Origin: Kiritimatiellia bacterium
GTDB lineage: Bacteria > Verrucomicrobiota > Kiritimatiellia > RFP12 > UBA1067
NCBI GenBank assembly: GCA_017450695.1
Contig: JAFSTA010000264.1
Location: forward strand, 1-64,000
DNA: 64,000 nt
Reading direction: 5' to 3'
Under the pieces are notes generated by a model that was not told the DNA's origin, did no database searches, and saw only the letters and a program-made list of their open reading frames with translations. The position numbers were made by a program, and so were the translations under genes. Positions 33,532 to 41,492 of the stretch are shown piece after piece. Numbering within the stretch: the first letter of the stretch is position 1; every line of letters starts with the position of its first letter.

Positions 33532-33543
33532 AAGGATGAATAA
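33532..33543 (+). repeat. right copy of the flanking direct repeat
   Basis: AAGG-ATGAATAA, covering the permease Shine-Dalgarno and start codon; see 30872-30884. Confidence 0.5.
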
Positions 33544-34807
33544 GCTTTCGTATCTGATGCCGTTCGTCAAGCTGGGATTGACGGACATTTGGCGGCACAA
33601 GACGCGGTCGCTGTTGACGATGTTGGGCATCGTTTTCGGCGTCGGCAGCGTGGTGGCGATGCTCGCCGTGGGCGAGGGCGCGAGCCAGCAGTCGATTGAC
33701 TCGATCAAGAAACTGGGTAGCGAGAACATCATGGTCACCTCCATCAAGCCGTCTAGCGAGGAGGGCGGGAACACCGGCGAGTCGCGCGGGAGCCTGGCGG
33801 TTTACGGTTTGCTCTACGAGGATGCCAAGCGCATTCAGGAGACGGTTCCGGGCATCCGGACGATTGTCCCCGCGCGTATGACACAACGGGTCGGGCGTGT
33901 GCGTGAGCGGCAGCTGGAGATGCGGGTGGTGGAGACAATCCCGAAGTGGTTTGACGTGGTGCGCCGTCCGCTACTGGACGGCCGCGTACTGACGGAGACC
34001 GATCTGCAAATGTACGCCAATGTCTGTGTGTTGACCGAACACGGGGTGCGTCGGCTGTTGGCGACGGAGGGTATGGTCGGCGAGCGGATCCGGTTGGCTT
34101 CCGGCGTCTTCGAGGTGGTCGGGATTGTGCAGAACGAATCGGGCGGGGCGGTACGCGCACCGGACAGCGAGGCGGATGTGTACATTCCGCTTTCGACGGG
34201 AACGAAGCTTTTCGGCGAGGCGAACATCCGGTATTCTGCGGGCGGTATGGAAGGGGAACGCGTGGAGTTAAGCGAGATCATCGTCTGCATGAACGGCGTG
34301 GAGCGGGTGGAGGCGGGAAGCAAGGCGATCGAAGCCGTTTTGCGCCGGTTCCACAAGAAGGTGGATTACAAGATCGATGTGCCGCTCGCCTTGTTGCGCG
34401 AAACCGAACGCAGCAAGAAGACCTACAACATCGTGCTGGGCGCGATCGCGGGAATCAGTCTGCTGGTCGGCGGCATCGGCATCATGAATATCATGCTGGC
34501 ATCCGTGACGGAGCGCACGAAGGAGATCGGAATCCGCCGCGCGATCGGGGCAAGGCGTTCCCTGATCGTGGTGCAGTTCCTGATCAACACGTGCGTACTG
34601 TCGATCACGGGCGGGATTCTGGGGCTGATTGTCGGGGTGTCGATCCCGTTGCTGATCACGCTCTTCACGGCGATGCCGACGCTGGTCCAGCCGTACAGCC
34701 TGATTTTGGCGTTCGGGATCAGCGTGGGAATCGGTATCATCTTTGGACTCTATCCCGCAATGCGCGCGGCGGACCTAGACCCCATCGTCGCCCTCCGGCA
34801 TGAGTAG
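33536..34807 (+). CDS. MacB/FtsX-type ABC transporter permease
   Basis: 423 residues from ATG 33536 (MNKLSYLMPF), with AAGG directly upstream; an alternative ATG at 33527 adds three residues. N-terminal membrane helix (TRSLLTMLGIVFGVGSVVAM), large periplasmic MacB-type domain (GENIM..S.KP-like start, residues about 45-270), then three C-terminal helices of the FtsX fold: GAIAGISLLVGGIGIMNIML, TEIGIRRAIGAR-type coupling loop (ERTKEIGIRRAIGARR), GGILGLIVGVSIPLLITLF, and a final ...GLYPAMRAADLDPIVALRHE. Partner of the ATPase at 30134. No membrane-fusion protein gene is adjacent. Confidence 0.9.
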   Translation: MNKLSYLMPFVKLGLTDIWRHKTRSLLTMLGIVFGVGSVVAMLAVGEGASQQSIDSIKKLGSENIMVTSIKPSSEEGGNTGESRGSLAVYGLLYEDAKRIQETVPGIRTIVPARMTQRVGRVRERQLEMRVVETIPKWFDVVRRPLLDGRVLTETDLQMYANVCVLTEHGVRRLLATEGMVGERIRLASGVFEVVGIVQNESGGAVRAPDSEADVYIPLSTGTKLFGEANIRYSAGGMEGERVELSEIIVCMNGVERVEAGSKAIEAVLRRFHKKVDYKIDVPLALLRETERSKKTYNIVLGAIAGISLLVGGIGIMNIMLASVTERTKEIGIRRAIGARRSLIVVQFLINTCVLSITGGILGLIVGVSIPLLITLFTAMPTLVQPYSLILAFGISVGIGIIFGLYPAMRAADLDPIVALRHE

Positions 34808-35074
34808 CGGCGGCGGATAAGTGGAGGCTGCGCCGCCTAAGTGGCCCTGCGGGCCTAAATGGGACTGCGTCCTTAAGTTGACTTGAAGAAGCTGAGAAGC
34901 GAAAGGAAGGAAATCGAAAGTAGGTGCGGCTAACACAGAGTCTGCGGGGAACGGGAGGGGCAACGTCTTCGTTGCCCGAATTGGGAGGGTCGAGTTTTGT
35001 CGTGACCGCAATGCTTATCCGTCATCTGTCCGGCTTAACCACCCATCTTTGAATTTATAGGCAAGGAATTTAGG
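34808..35074. repeat. intergenic repeat mosaic (R2, R5, GTCGTGACC)
   Basis: R2 at about 34816-34885, whose third hairpin reads GGGAC-TGC-GTCCT instead of GGGGC...GCCCC (a compensatory pair change). R5 follows at about 34951-34988 (GGGCAACG.. with CGTTGCCC). It ends in TATAGGCAAGG just before the next gene. Confidence 0.8.
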
Positions 35075-35860
35075 ATGAGAGTCGTATCCATTTGCAAGTG
35101 TCGTTATCATCTTGTTGTTTTTGCTTTGGTGTTGCTCGTTCTGATCTATTCTGTGGTCTTGGGCGTTTGGGAAATCCGTCGTGCGTCGGTCATTGCGGAA
35201 GTGAAGGAACATCGTGACCAGATTTATTCGACGCTGGTTGTGTATTTCGGACGCCCCCTGCGGAAGAGTCCGGTTGACAAGGATGAGACCTTGCGGCGTT
35301 TCAAGCGGTACAGTGATACATTGCATGGCGAGATAGACGCGAGTCATCGAGGACTCTTTGCTGTTTTTCCGCCGATTTGTATTTTTAGCCTGTTTATTTG
35401 CTATGCCGCATACAAGCCTCGTCGAGTCAAAACGGCGCTGGATACGCAAATCGGTACGACCTCGGCTGATGTGGCGGGAAGCTTTTGGAAGCGTGTCGCT
35501 CGAATCGCGCGAATTCCGTTTTGGCATGTCGCTTACAGTTGTATTTATACTGTATTCGGGATTGCTTTGATTTCATTGTCATGGAGTTTTTCATGTACAA
35601 TATTTGACCTCATGCGAAAGAAAGAGTCGGCGGCTTTGTCGATGTTAAGCAATGCCGTTGAGATGCTGGACGCCAATGCGAATGTTACTGACGATTTCGC
35701 CGGGATATTGCGGGAGATTTCCTTCTGGCTAGAAGACTGTTATCAGTTGATGCGGTCGATAAATTTAGACATATTTGTTTTTCTTTTCGTAACTGGTATC
35801 GTGATGATTGTGATTGGAATGGTGGTGTTGAAAGGGAGAAAATATCATGAATCCCAGTAA
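35075..35860 (+). CDS. integral membrane protein, unknown function
   Basis: 261 residues with four hydrophobic segments: about 12-30 (LVVFALVLLVLIYSVVLGV), 94-110 (FAVFPPICIFSLFICYA), 155-175 (FGIALISLSWSF) and 232-252 (DIFVFLFVTGIVMIVIGMVV). Two soluble stretches separate the pairs. No family recognised. TTTAGG lies just before the ATG. Overlaps the following Sel1-repeat gene by 14 bp, so the two are co-translated and may work together. Confidence 0.75.
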   Translation: MRVVSICKCRYHLVVFALVLLVLIYSVVLGVWEIRRASVIAEVKEHRDQIYSTLVVYFGRPLRKSPVDKDETLRRFKRYSDTLHGEIDASHRGLFAVFPPICIFSLFICYAAYKPRRVKTALDTQIGTTSADVAGSFWKRVARIARIPFWHVAYSCIYTVFGIALISLSWSFSCTIFDLMRKKESAALSMLSNAVEMLDANANVTDDFAGILREISFWLEDCYQLMRSINLDIFVFLFVTGIVMIVIGMVVLKGRKYHESQ

Positions 35861-36674
35861 CCCAACCATACAGTTACCGTGCGGTTCTGTAGGAATCAAA
35901 AAAATGACTGACAAGAGTAATCAGGTCCGATTGGATCGGTTGAAGTCACAAGCCAGAAAAGGGGATGCGGAGCTGGCATGGGTAATCGGCGAGGGATATC
36001 TGGATGGGCGTATTTGCATCCCCGGTGAGGTACTTCCTGTGAGGAAGAACCGGAAGGTCGCCGAGTACTGGTTGCGTATCGCATCCGAACAGGGGAATGC
36101 AGATGCGATGCTTGAGCTTTCGTCTGTTATCACGACGTATGGGGAACCCCGATGGAAAGAGGCTTTCGCATGGGAAGTGAAAGCAATGGAATTGGGTGCT
36201 TCGTTCGCGGAATACGATGCGGCGATCACCGCCTCCGCGCTGGGAAGACGAAAGGTGGCCTATCGACTGTTGACGGCTTCATTCCCGAAACATCCCGGCG
36301 AAACGAGTCTGCTTCTTGGAATCTGTCTCTACGCCGGGTACGGTTGCCACCGTGACTTGGAACAGGCACAACGTTATTTTCTTCGTGCGGCGGCATCTTG
36401 TGCGAATCTGGACAAAGACAGGGTGGATGCGCTTTTCTTTGTCAATGCAATTCGGCATGGGGTTTCCTTTTCCGTGGAAAAACATATCGGAATCGCGCGT
36501 CCCAAAAAGATTTTTGACCAGGATAGTGCCAGTCTTTTCAAGAGACTTTCTCGGAACCCCGCATTGTCATCTCCCGCCAAACAGGCGCTTGCGGAGACAC
36601 TGGATAGCGAGGCGTGGCAGCGGCAAAGCCGCTGCCAGCTGAGAAGCGGGGAGGCTGAGAAGCGGGGAGGCTGA
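35847..36674 (+). CDS. Sel1-like repeat protein
   Basis: 275 residues from ATG 35847 (GGGAGA 7 bp upstream; start lies inside the previous gene). Sel1-type helical pairs: GDAELAWVIGEGYLDG, AEYWLRIASEQGNADAMLEL, AFAWEVKAMELGASFAEYDA, SLLLGICLYAGYGCHRDLEQAQRYFLRAAA. Such repeats are protein-binding scaffolds. The last ~20 residues (QRQSRCQLRSGEAEKRGG) are encoded by the GCTGAGAAGC intergenic repeat, so repeat DNA appears to have replaced the original 3' end. No signal peptide, so probably cytoplasmic, possibly tethered through the membrane protein upstream. Confidence 0.75.
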   Translation: MNPSNPTIQLPCGSVGIKKMTDKSNQVRLDRLKSQARKGDAELAWVIGEGYLDGRICIPGEVLPVRKNRKVAEYWLRIASEQGNADAMLELSSVITTYGEPRWKEAFAWEVKAMELGASFAEYDAAITASALGRRKVAYRLLTASFPKHPGETSLLLGICLYAGYGCHRDLEQAQRYFLRAAASCANLDKDRVDALFFVNAIRHGVSFSVEKHIGIARPKKIFDQDSASLFKRLSRNPALSSPAKQALAETLDSEAWQRQSRCQLRSGEAEKRGG

Positions 36675-36981
36675 GAAGCGGGGAGACTGAGAAGCAGATA
36701 GGTGGCGGCTGCGCCGCCTAAGTGGCCTTGTGGGCCTACATGGGGCTACGCCCCTAAGTTGCCGGGGGCAAGGAATGGGACGTGCGACAAGCGACGCACG
36801 ACACGCATGTCGGAAAGTCGGGGTGTTGTCGCGGATGTCGCGTGTAGATCGGGAGGGTCGCGCCCCGTCGCGACCGTAACGCCTACCCGGAATATCCGGA
36901 ATGTCCGGATTGTCCGGAAAATCTGGCATACCCAGACACCTACCCAACCACCGAACCACCTAACCTCCCAACTAAAAGGCA
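36639..36981. repeat. intergenic repeat mosaic (tandem GCTGAGAAGC, R2, R3, nonamers)
   Basis: Three near-perfect tandem units of GCTGAGAAGCGGGGAG (36639-36695) run from inside the Sel1 gene. Then R2 (36697-36761), R3 (about 36777-36850), GGTCGCG hairpin, CCGGAATAT nonamers (about 36890-36930) and CACCGAACC-type nonamers, ending in AAGGCAAGG where element R4 begins. Confidence 0.8.
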
Positions 36982-37113
36982 AGGAAACAACGGGGACAAC
37001 ATCGAGAACAACTTGAATCGGGGCGGCTCGCAACCGCGAGCCGGATGGGCACCGTCGTGCGGTTGCGCGACGACCGCCTGTGTGTTGTTTATCAGTTGTT
37101 CGAATGGTTTCCT
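36982..37113. repeat. R4 element, copy 1
   Basis: Begins GGAAACAACGGGGACAA and ends TTGTTCGAATGGTTTCC (partly complementary arms). Inside are CGGCTCGC-AACC-GCGAGCCG (37024-37043) and CGTCGTGC-GGTT-GCGCGACG (37053-37072). In the second hairpin one pair is T opposite G, which stays paired as wobble in RNA. Confidence 0.8.
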
Positions 37114-37271
37114 TTTTCAGTGACAAAAATTCCGAATGTCGTTGTGCGTGTCGCGTGTCGCATGTCCGCCGTTCCATTTCCTCATGTGCGAAGTGCCCCC
37201 GGCGGCAAATTCCGTGAGTTCCGTGTATTCAGTGGTTTTTCATGTTATCCAACAGAGAAAGGATAAATGGC
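37114..37271. other. intergenic after R4: R3-related and nonamer repeats
   Basis: A GTCGCGTGTCGC stretch as in R3 (about 37136-37175) and an inverted copy of the CACGGAAT nonamer run (about 37205-37240). No gene. Confidence 0.55.
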
Positions 37272-37300
37272 TTGTTTCCGGGGCAGAAAGCGTGTATACT
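37272..37300 (+). promoter_or_regulatory. putative sigma-70 promoter for the Gfo/Idh/MocA gene
   Basis: TTGTTT (37272-37277), 17-bp spacer, TATACT (37295-37300); transcription would start about 60 bp before ATG 37367. Confidence 0.6.
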
Positions 37301-37366
37301 AGGGTGGATTTACGGAAACGGTTCCGTTTGTACGAAGGATTGTTTTGGGGAAGAAGGGAGATTGCG

Positions 37367-38731
37367 ATGGAGATCAGCAGAAGGTCGTTTATGATGAGCG
37401 CGGTGGCTGCGGGCGCGATGGGAAGTTTCGCGCAGCCGTTCCGGGCGCGGCGGCAGGTCGCTGCCAATGAGAAACTGTGCCACGCCTGTATCGGCGTGGG
37501 CGGAATGGGGGGAGTGGATATCCGCAACTTCCATTCGCATCCGGGGACGGAGATTGTCGCCATCTGCGATGTGGATCAGAACCACTTGAACGCCGCCGCC
37601 CAGCTGGTGCCGAATGCGCGGAAATACACCGACTGGCGCACGATGCTGGAGAAGGAGGGAGACCGGATTGATTCCGTGAACATCGCCATTCCCGACCACA
37701 TGCACGCGCTGGTCGCCACGACCGCGTTGGAGCACGGCAAAAGTGTCTATTGCCAGAAGCCGCTCTGTCACGATGTCGCCGAGTGCCGCAAGCTGGCGGA
37801 GACGGTGAAGCGCACGGGGCTTGTTTCGCAGCTGGGTACGCAATACGCGGCGGGCATCGGCGACCGTCTGGCGGTGGCGTGGTTGCGCCAGGGCGCGATC
37901 GGTCAGGTGAAGAAGGTGTATCTCTGCTCCAACCGTCCGGCGGCGATCGAGACATACCGCCTTCTCGGTCCGCGTCCGGCGAAGGGCGAGACGCCGCCAT
38001 CCACGCTGGCGTGGGATCTCTGGCTGGGGACCGCCCCGGCGCGCGAGTTCTCCCCGAAAATCTACCATCCGATGTTGTGGCGCGCGTGGCAGGATTTCGG
38101 GACCGGGTGGTCCGGCGACATCGGGTGCCACATTTTCGACGCGGTCTGGAAAGGACTGAATATGGGTGCCCAGGCGCCGTTGACGGTCAAGGCCGAGGTG
38201 CAGGAGTCGTGGAAGAAGGATGCGGCGCGTTTCGCCGACACCTGGCCGCAGAGCGACCACATCACCTGGACCTTTGCCGGGAACGCGGCGAGCGGCGGCA
38301 AGCCCTTCACGATGGAATGGTTCGACGGGCTGATCTTCCCGCCGGAAGACGGGCAGAAGATCGCGCGCGAGGTCGGATTTGACCATTTCCCGGATGAGGG
38401 CATGATGGTCTTCGGCACGGAAGGCGCACTGGTGTTGCCGCATACGTCCGGTCCCCGGCTCTGGCCGGTGGAGAAGTTCAAGGACTACCCGAAACCGAAA
38501 CTGGAGGGACGAAACCATTACCACCACTTCCTGGACGCCTGTCTGGGGAAGGAGATGTGCGAGTCCCACTTCGTGCAGACGGGACCGATGGCGGAGACGA
38601 TCATCCTCGGTACCGTCGCCATCCGTGCGCCCGACCGCGAGCTGGCGTGGGACGCCCCCGCGCTTGCGTTCAAGGGCGACGGCGCGGACGTGAACCGCTT
38701 CCTTCGCCGCACCTACCGCACGGGATGGTAG
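37367..38731 (+). CDS. Tat-exported Gfo/Idh/MocA family oxidoreductase
   Basis: 454 residues. ATG 37367 follows GGGAG at 7 bp and starts a twin-arginine signal (MEISRRSFMMSAVAAGAMGS). Rossmann part CIGVGGMGGVDIRNF, AICDVD, the VNIAIPDHMHALVATTALEHG region and YCQKPLCHDV (Lys-Pro motif, Q replacing the usual E). Domain 2 has RAWQDFGTGWSGDIGCHIFD and the FDHFPDEGMMVFGTEGALVL part. Periplasmic sugar oxidoreductase; substrate unknown. Same strand as the DUF4091 and uxaB genes but 79 bp upstream of the former. Confidence 0.88.
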   Translation: MEISRRSFMMSAVAAGAMGSFAQPFRARRQVAANEKLCHACIGVGGMGGVDIRNFHSHPGTEIVAICDVDQNHLNAAAQLVPNARKYTDWRTMLEKEGDRIDSVNIAIPDHMHALVATTALEHGKSVYCQKPLCHDVAECRKLAETVKRTGLVSQLGTQYAAGIGDRLAVAWLRQGAIGQVKKVYLCSNRPAAIETYRLLGPRPAKGETPPSTLAWDLWLGTAPAREFSPKIYHPMLWRAWQDFGTGWSGDIGCHIFDAVWKGLNMGAQAPLTVKAEVQESWKKDAARFADTWPQSDHITWTFAGNAASGGKPFTMEWFDGLIFPPEDGQKIAREVGFDHFPDEGMMVFGTEGALVLPHTSGPRLWPVEKFKDYPKPKLEGRNHYHHFLDACLGKEMCESHFVQTGPMAETIILGTVAIRAPDRELAWDAPALAFKGDGADVNRFLRRTYRTGW

Positions 38732-38810
38732 GGGGATTCGAGGATCGGAGGGGACGGATGTTCCCTCCGATTTACATGAGATGGAAATCCGTGGAAAGGG
38801 AATTGGAGAG

Positions 38811-41348
38811 ATGAAGAAGCTGCTGGGGATTGTATCCGTGCAGGTGTGTTGCGCGGTTTCGGCGTTCGCGGCGGTCACACTGTTTGACTTTGAGACGGAG
38901 GCGGAACGGAAGTCCGTGCCGAAGAGTTGGGACAAGAAATCGTTCCAGGTCTGCGTGACCAACCACTTCGCCAGTTCGGGCGAAACCTCGTTGCATTTCA
39001 GCGCGGTGCCGTGGCGGAAGGGGTTGCCGCAATGGCCGTCGTTTACCCTGACGACCCAACCGACAGACTGGACGAAGTATGACCGTCTCGTGGTGGATCT
39101 GGTCAGCGTGGGTGAGAACCCGCAGGGCCTCTCCTCTTTCTTCACCGATCCTCCCGGACGCATCCAGAACGGACTTTCGCGCCACATCATGCTGCCGGCG
39201 AAAGGGTATCTGCAGTGGGTCATCCAGTTGGACAAGTGGCCGAAAACCTGCAACCCGAAACAGATTTCGCGCCTCCACTTTTTCGCGAGTGAACCGCAAT
39301 GTCTGGATGTTTTTCTGGACCGTATCACGCTGCTGAAGAAGGGCGAGCCGCTGCCAACCCCCTCTCCGGCGTTGGTGAAGGAACTGGTGCCGTTCACGCG
39401 CGACCAGTTCGAAATCGCCAGCCGCGAGGTCGAGAGCCTGAAGGCGGAGACGGAACCGTTTTGCGTCACGGGGCAGATCCGCAAGGAGCGCGATTATTTC
39501 CTGTCGAAGTTTCGGGAGGAGATGGACGCCTTCCGGAAAAAGCTCGATGGCGAGATTCGCGAACTCTCCCTCTTGATCTCGCTGCAGGATGCGGTCGCGC
39601 AACTTCAGAGAAAACGCGATTCCGTCATCTCCCGTTTCCGTTTCTGGGCCGACTGCGTTCGCGCCGGGCAGAAGACGGAGGGAATGCTGGTCGGGACTGC
39701 CACCACGATGGAGCAGGTCATGCCGCGTGGCGCGGCATACACGCTCAAGCCCGCCACGGATTTGGCGATTCGCTTGGCGCGGAACGAGACGGAAGGCTTG
39801 CAGCTGGCGGTTACGCCGACGGAGGGTAAGCTGCAGAACGTGACAGTCTCCGTTTCGGCTTTGAAGCACACCGGTTTTTTCACGTGGGCGAAAATTCCCG
39901 CATCCGCCGTCACCTGCGACATCGTGGGGTATGTGGATACGAAGAAAGCCCCGCCGTACCGCGTTGGGTACAATGTTGCCACCAACGAAGCTCCGTTCTA
40001 TGCGAAGAAGAGCCGCGCGGCTTTCGTCGGCTGGTGGCCTGACCCGATCTTGAACTTCCTGAAGGGGACGGATATCGCCGAGCAGGACGTCCAGAGTTTT
40101 TGGATCAATATCCGTTGCCCGGAGGATCAAAAGGCCGGCACCTATCGCGGAAAGGTGGAGATCACGGCGGATAACGCGCCGGCCGTCACGATCCCGTTCA
40201 CCGTGCGCGTCAACGATTTCACGTTGCCGCGCGAATCGCCGTTGCCGTTGGCGATCACCTTCTCGCCGGGCGTCAACCGCTACAACGAGTTTGCGGCGCA
40301 GGTCGATGCCGTCAAGAAAAACCCGGATTCGCCCGTCAACAGCTGGAAACGCCACAAGCAGGAATGGGGCGATTTCCTCGCCGATCATTACATCACGATG
40401 GATAGCCTCTATCACCACGGCGGCGAGTATCCGCACTTCGACGTGTTGCGGCGGCTCCGGGAACAGGGACGCCTCGGCATTTTCAACCTCGGCTACTGGG
40501 GATACCCGAAAGACCTCTCGGAGGAATCTGTTAAGAAATGGCGCGAATACACGATCCCGAAATTAAAGAAGGCGTATGACGGCGCGAAGGAAAACGGAAT
40601 GCTCGATCATGCCTATGTGTACGGATGCGACGAGATCAGCGCGCAGTACTTCACCAACATCCAGTATGCCGTCTCCGTCCTGAAAAAAGAACTCCCCGGC
40701 GTACCGATCGCGACGACCGCTTACGACCACGAGTTCGGCGTCGGTTCCCCGCTGGCGAACATGGACGTGTTCACCCCGCTCACGCCGAAGTTCGACTGCG
40801 AAAAGGCGGAAAAGGCGCGTGCCGAAGGCCGTAAGGTCTGGTGGTACATCTGTTGCGGCCCGCATACGCCGCACGCGAATATGTTCGTGGAATGCCCCGC
40901 CATCGAAGGGCGCATCCTTATGGGCGCGATGACCACGCGGATGCGTCCCGACGGATTCCTCTACTACGAGATCACGATCTGGAACTCGATGAACTGCATC
41001 ACCTCCGGGCCATTCACCGAGTGGGACGCGCGGAGTTGGACGACCTATCACGGCGACGGCGCGTGGACGTGCGTCGGTCCGGACGGGACGCCGTTGACCA
41101 CCCAGCGGCTGGAAAACTTCCGCGACGGTCTGGAAGACTTCGCCTACGCGAAGATTTTGGAGGAGCGGCTCAAGGCCTGTCCGCGCCCGGATTGCGAATG
41201 GGCGAAAGCCGCGAAGGAACAGCTCGCCGTCCCGATCTCCGTCATGCAGGACATGAAAACCTTTACCTACGATCCTGCCGCCGTGTACCAGTGGCGCGAC
41301 GCGATGGCGGACTTGATCGAGCGTGCGCCGGTCAAGAAAGGGGAGTAG
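38811..41348 (+). CDS. secreted DUF4091 glycoside hydrolase-like protein
   Basis: 845 residues. ATG 38811 with GGAGAG just upstream opens a signal peptide (MKKLLGIVSVQVCCAVSAFA). N-terminal beta-sandwich (TLFDFETEAERKSVPKSWD...YDRLVVDLVS), a helical segment around residues 200-280, an immunoglobulin-like domain (AGTYRGKVEITADNAPAVTI), then the barrel (LPLAITFSPGVNRYNEFAAQ; HAYVYGCDEISAQYF) ending in the DUF4091 tail: RPDGFLYYEITIWN and QRLENFRDGLEDFAYAKILE. Proteins with this tail occur in polysaccharide-degradation loci of Planctomycetes and Verrucomicrobia. Probably an exo-acting hydrolase; substrate unknown. Confidence 0.8.
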   Translation: MKKLLGIVSVQVCCAVSAFAAVTLFDFETEAERKSVPKSWDKKSFQVCVTNHFASSGETSLHFSAVPWRKGLPQWPSFTLTTQPTDWTKYDRLVVDLVSVGENPQGLSSFFTDPPGRIQNGLSRHIMLPAKGYLQWVIQLDKWPKTCNPKQISRLHFFASEPQCLDVFLDRITLLKKGEPLPTPSPALVKELVPFTRDQFEIASREVESLKAETEPFCVTGQIRKERDYFLSKFREEMDAFRKKLDGEIRELSLLISLQDAVAQLQRKRDSVISRFRFWADCVRAGQKTEGMLVGTATTMEQVMPRGAAYTLKPATDLAIRLARNETEGLQLAVTPTEGKLQNVTVSVSALKHTGFFTWAKIPASAVTCDIVGYVDTKKAPPYRVGYNVATNEAPFYAKKSRAAFVGWWPDPILNFLKGTDIAEQDVQSFWINIRCPEDQKAGTYRGKVEITADNAPAVTIPFTVRVNDFTLPRESPLPLAITFSPGVNRYNEFAAQVDAVKKNPDSPVNSWKRHKQEWGDFLADHYITMDSLYHHGGEYPHFDVLRRLREQGRLGIFNLGYWGYPKDLSEESVKKWREYTIPKLKKAYDGAKENGMLDHAYVYGCDEISAQYFTNIQYAVSVLKKELPGVPIATTAYDHEFGVGSPLANMDVFTPLTPKFDCEKAEKARAEGRKVWWYICCGPHTPHANMFVECPAIEGRILMGAMTTRMRPDGFLYYEITIWNSMNCITSGPFTEWDARSWTTYHGDGAWTCVGPDGTPLTTQRLENFRDGLEDFAYAKILEERLKACPRPDCEWAKAAKEQLAVPISVMQDMKTFTYDPAAVYQWRDAMADLIERAPVKKGE

Positions 41349-41397
41349 GCGAGGCGAGAGGCGTGGGGGCTAGGCGGACGAGGTGGAACCGCTGGAA

Positions 41398-41434
41398 CCG
41401 CGCCGTTTCCGGCGCGGCACAAAACAGCAGGGGG
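41398..41434. repeat. hairpin-plus-CACARAACA element, single copy
   Basis: CCGCGCCG-TTTC-CGGCGCGG stem (8 bp) followed by CACAAAACAGCAGGGGG. The tail matches that of the elements at 46001, 46051 and 60819, while the stem sequence differs. Confidence 0.65.
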
Positions 41435-41492
41435 CGCAATGCTTAACCGGCTTAACACGCGTAACCGGCCAACTTACTAACAAGGAAAAGAG

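Noticed and set aside
36639-36695. CRISPR-like periodicity in GCTGAGAAGC runs
   Set aside because: Contiguous minisatellite without spacers.
37310-40436. Long minus-strand frames opposite the Gfo/Idh/MocA and DUF4091 genes
   Set aside because: Composition typical of antisense translation; the plus-strand genes have signal peptides, ribosome sites and motifs.
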